7,065 bases of DNA from Candidatus Fermentibacterota bacterium (GTDB taxonomy: Bacteria; Fermentibacterota; Fermentibacteria; Fermentibacterales; JCC-6), in the NCBI GenBank assembly GCA_030607835.1, contig JAUWJE010000097.1, positions 1-7,065 on the forward strand, read 5' to 3'. The notes below the pieces were generated by a model. The model did not search any database. It was given only the letters and a program-made list of their open reading frames with translations, and was not told the DNA's origin. The translations under genes and the position numbers were made by a program. Positions 5,620 through 7,065 of the stretch are shown in pieces. The first letter of the stretch is position 1. The number at the start of each line of letters is the position of its first letter.

Positions 5620-5676
5620 ATGTTCGTAACTAGTCTGCTGGTTGATACTGAGTTTGTGAGTGGAATAGCATCATGA
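5620..5676 (+). CDS. Possible micro-ORF (18 codons) overlapping the start of the membrane protein
   Basis: In the 89-bp gap after the regulator, ATG 5620 opens a frame encoding MFVTSLLVDTEFVSGIAS. It ends in TGA at 5674-5676, so its stop overlaps the next gene's ATG (ATGA, 5673-5676). AGGTG at 5606-5610 gives 9-nt Shine-Dalgarno spacing. The same frame can start at ATG 5587 (29 codons, more hydrophobic N-terminus), but that start has no ribosome site. The downstream gene has only a weak site of its own, which would fit translational coupling. It could well be chance; the peptide is not recognised. Confidence 0.25.
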   Translation: MFVTSLLVDTEFVSGIAS

Positions 5677-6089
5677 GTTTAATAGCCTGGATACTGTTTC
5701 TTTTCACTCTTGGGATAGTCAATCTGACTGTTGGAGTTAGAGGAATGAGAAGTTTTCTCTCTCAGGAAACATCTATTACAACAGATCAGAGCCTTCAAAG
5801 CTTTAAGAGTATGGTTCGGAAACAGATGTATCAGGCGGTTCTTCAACTGCTCATTCTGGGAACCATGTGTGTGCTGGGAATACTAGGTATTATTAATGGA
5901 AGATTGAGTTTTACCGGATTTGTACTTTTCTTACTGCTCAACGTAATAAATATCTTTGCCGGTAAGTGGGCAAAGAGTATTGAGAAGAAGACAAGATCTC
6001 TCAAAGTGGAAGATCAGAATCTTCTTGTTGAGTATAAATCCATATGCAGAACCTGGGTCAGGAAACCGTTCCCCGATTTCAGACATTAG
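5673..6089 (+). CDS. Small membrane protein of unknown function, three predicted helices
   Basis: A protein of 138 residues. Three hydrophobic segments are visible: about 4-22 (AWILFLFTLGIVNLTVG), about 53-74 (YQAVLQLLILGTMCVLGILG) and about 79-97 (FTGFVLFLLLNVINIFAG). The loop after helix 1 holds R23, R26, K45, R49 and K50, and the tail after helix 3 is strongly basic (KWAKSIEKKTRSLK). The positive-inside rule then suggests N-terminus out, loop 1 in, and a cytoplasmic tail of about 40 residues. I recognise no family and see no catalytic motif. The start is fixed by an in-frame TGA at 5649-5651 with no other start codon after it. The Shine-Dalgarno site is weak (GAGTGG, 9 nt). It is on the same strand as the kinase-regulator operon, 89 bp downstream, with no terminator seen between. 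It may be cotranscribed, but a functional link is not shown. It converges on the glutamine synthetase gene. Confidence 0.8.
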   Translation: MSLIAWILFLFTLGIVNLTVGVRGMRSFLSQETSITTDQSLQSFKSMVRKQMYQAVLQLLILGTMCVLGILGIINGRLSFTGFVLFLLLNVINIFAGKWAKSIEKKTRSLKVEDQNLLVEYKSICRTWVRKPFPDFRH

Positions 6090-6129
6090 TGCCACCCACC
6101 ATTAAAATGAGCATGCTGCACAGTAATTT

Positions 6130-7065
6130 CTAGTATCTGTCGAGATACCTTTCGATTTCCCAGTGATGGATCACCTTGATGTACTCTTCCCATTCCCTTC
6201 TCTTGTTGAACATGAAATGCCCGTATATGTGCTCTCCCAGTGCCTCAATTATCACATCATCCTTTTCCAGATAGTTGAGGGCCTCATAAAGACTTGATGG
6301 CAGATGATATATCTTCAACCTTCTTTTCTCACGCTTGCTCATTTTGAAGATATTCCTGTTTACCGGTTTGCCGCAGTCCATTCCTTTTTCTATTCCGTCC
6401 AGACCCGCAGCGAGAAGCACCGTAAGCGCCAGGTAGGGATTGCATGAGGGATCGGGCACCCTTACTTCACACCTTGCCTCGGGTCCCTTTCTTGCAGGTA
6501 CACGTATGAGAGGAGAACGGTTCTTTTCCGACCAGGCAACATTTATCGGAGCTTCGTAGCCAGGGACAAGTCTTTTATACGAATTCACAAGTGGATTTGT
6601 TACCGCAACCAGTGCCCTGGCATGGTTAAGAAGACCCGCAATAAAACCTCTCGCGGAAGACGACAGACCGTTCTCACCCTCCGGATCATCGAAGGCGTTG
6701 TCTCCAGAAAGAGTGAACAGGGACATGTTCATATGCATTCCTGATCCGTTAACATCAGAAAGCGGTTTGGGCATGAATGTTGCATGAAGCTTGTGTGAAA
6801 GAGCCACTTTCTTAACTACGAATCTGAACGTAACGATATTGTCAGCTGTCTTCACCGCATCGGTATACTTGAAATCGATTTCATGCTGTCCGGGGGCAAC
6901 CTCGTGATGAGCTGCCTCCACTTCGTAGCCCATTGACTCAAGCACCAGGGCTATATCCCGCCTGGCTTCCTCTCCCCGGTCAACAGGTGAGAGATCAAAA
7001 TAGCTTCCCCTGTCGTGCGTTTCAGTGACAGGATTGCCGGAGGCATCCACCTGAAAGAGAAAGAA
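6130..7065 (-). CDS. glnA: Glutamine synthetase type I (alpha), C-terminal 311 residues; 5' end outside window
   Basis: This enzyme makes glutamine from glutamate, ammonia and ATP, and is a cytoplasmic dodecamer in the family. The frame is open to the window edge and begins at FFLF, which in full-length GS follows AEPE. About 130 residues of a usual 440 are therefore missing. The GTG at 7048-7050 is an internal Val, not a start. Visible motifs, in fragment numbering, are HHEVAPGQHE (53-62, metal and substrate glutamates), NGSGMH (106-111), KRLVPGYEAP (164-173, flap Glu and substrate Arg), KNRSPLIRVP (181-190, ATP/phosphate Arg) and EVRVPDPSCNPYLA (200-213). The C-terminus ends WEIERYLDRY. The C-terminal region resembles the Bacillus/Thermotoga/archaeal GSI-alpha type. 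It has no NLYDLP-type adenylylation tyrosine loop, so control by GlnE adenylylation is unlikely. It converges with the membrane protein gene across 40 bp in which I see no strong terminator. Confidence 0.96.
   Translation of the reverse strand, partial: FFLFQVDASGNPVTETHDRGSYFDLSPVDRGEEARRDIALVLESMGYEVEAAHHEVAPGQHEIDFKYTDAVKTADNIVTFRFVVKKVALSHKLHATFMPKPLSDVNGSGMHMNMSLFTLSGDNAFDDPEGENGLSSSARGFIAGLLNHARALVAVTNPLVNSYKRLVPGYEAPINVAWSEKNRSPLIRVPARKGPEARCEVRVPDPSCNPYLALTVLLAAGLDGIEKGMDCGKPVNRNIFKMSKREKRRLKIYHLPSSLYEALNYLEKDDVIIEALGEHIYGHFMFNKRREWEEYIKVIHHWEIERYLDRY

Noticed and set aside
6090..6129. Terminator between the membrane protein and glutamine synthetase genes
   Set aside because: Only a GTGC/GCAC pair with a very long loop and a GCATGC palindrome are present, with no stable stem plus T-run.
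7048..7050. GTG as start of a short glutamine synthetase
   Set aside because: The frame continues upstream with FFLFQ, which matches the family, to the window edge. The GTG is an internal valine.

Overview
The window is ordinary bacterial chromosome with dense genes and short gaps. GC looks moderate by eye (not counted). Shine-Dalgarno sites are strong where they matter (GGAG, AGAGGA, GGGAGG). The organism cannot be named. The protein styles seen here (an elongated histidine-kinase DHp region, a PAS domain with a Cys cluster, a receiver joined to a CxxC...CxxC tail, and a glutamine synthetase without an adenylylation loop) are common in Deltaproteobacteria-like and uncultured FCB-type lineages. 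That is a loose impression, not a placement. I saw no mobile element, phage, CRISPR array, tRNA or rRNA.

Layout, left to right: (1) the C-terminal end of an unidentified gene on the + strand (1-324). (2) A leftward block, probably one operon, read 1903 to 321: a stand-alone Hpt phosphotransfer protein, a response regulator with a Cys-rich C-terminal module (4-nt overlap with Hpt), and an O6-methylguanine-DNA methyltransferase (30-nt gap). (3) A divergent intergenic region of about 330 bp (1904-2233) with candidate promoters and several dyads, including a perfect 6-5-6 inverted repeat at 2150-2166. (4) A rightward two-gene operon: a PAS-GAF-PAS histidine kinase (2234-4222) and, overlapping it by 4 nt, an NtrC-type response regulator (4219-5583). 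(5) A small three-helix membrane protein (5673-6089), preceded by a possible micro-ORF that overlaps its start codon. (6) The 3' part of a type I-alpha glutamine synthetase on the - strand (6130-7065), cut by the window end.

How they may work together: the back-to-back operons hold all parts of a multistep phosphorelay. There is a kinase with a phospho-accepting His, two receivers with intact Asp pockets, and a separate Hpt with its His. The most unusual member is the NtrC-type regulator. Its receiver, Walker A and C-terminal Fis-type helix-turn-helix are intact. The GAFTGA sigma-54 contact loop, the Walker B glutamate, both arginine fingers, the sensor I Asn and the sensor II Arg are all substituted. 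It should therefore not be a sigma-54 activator, and is better seen as a phosphorylation-controlled DNA-binding protein or a relay intermediate. The links between the two operons, and to the repair gene, are inferred from arrangement only.
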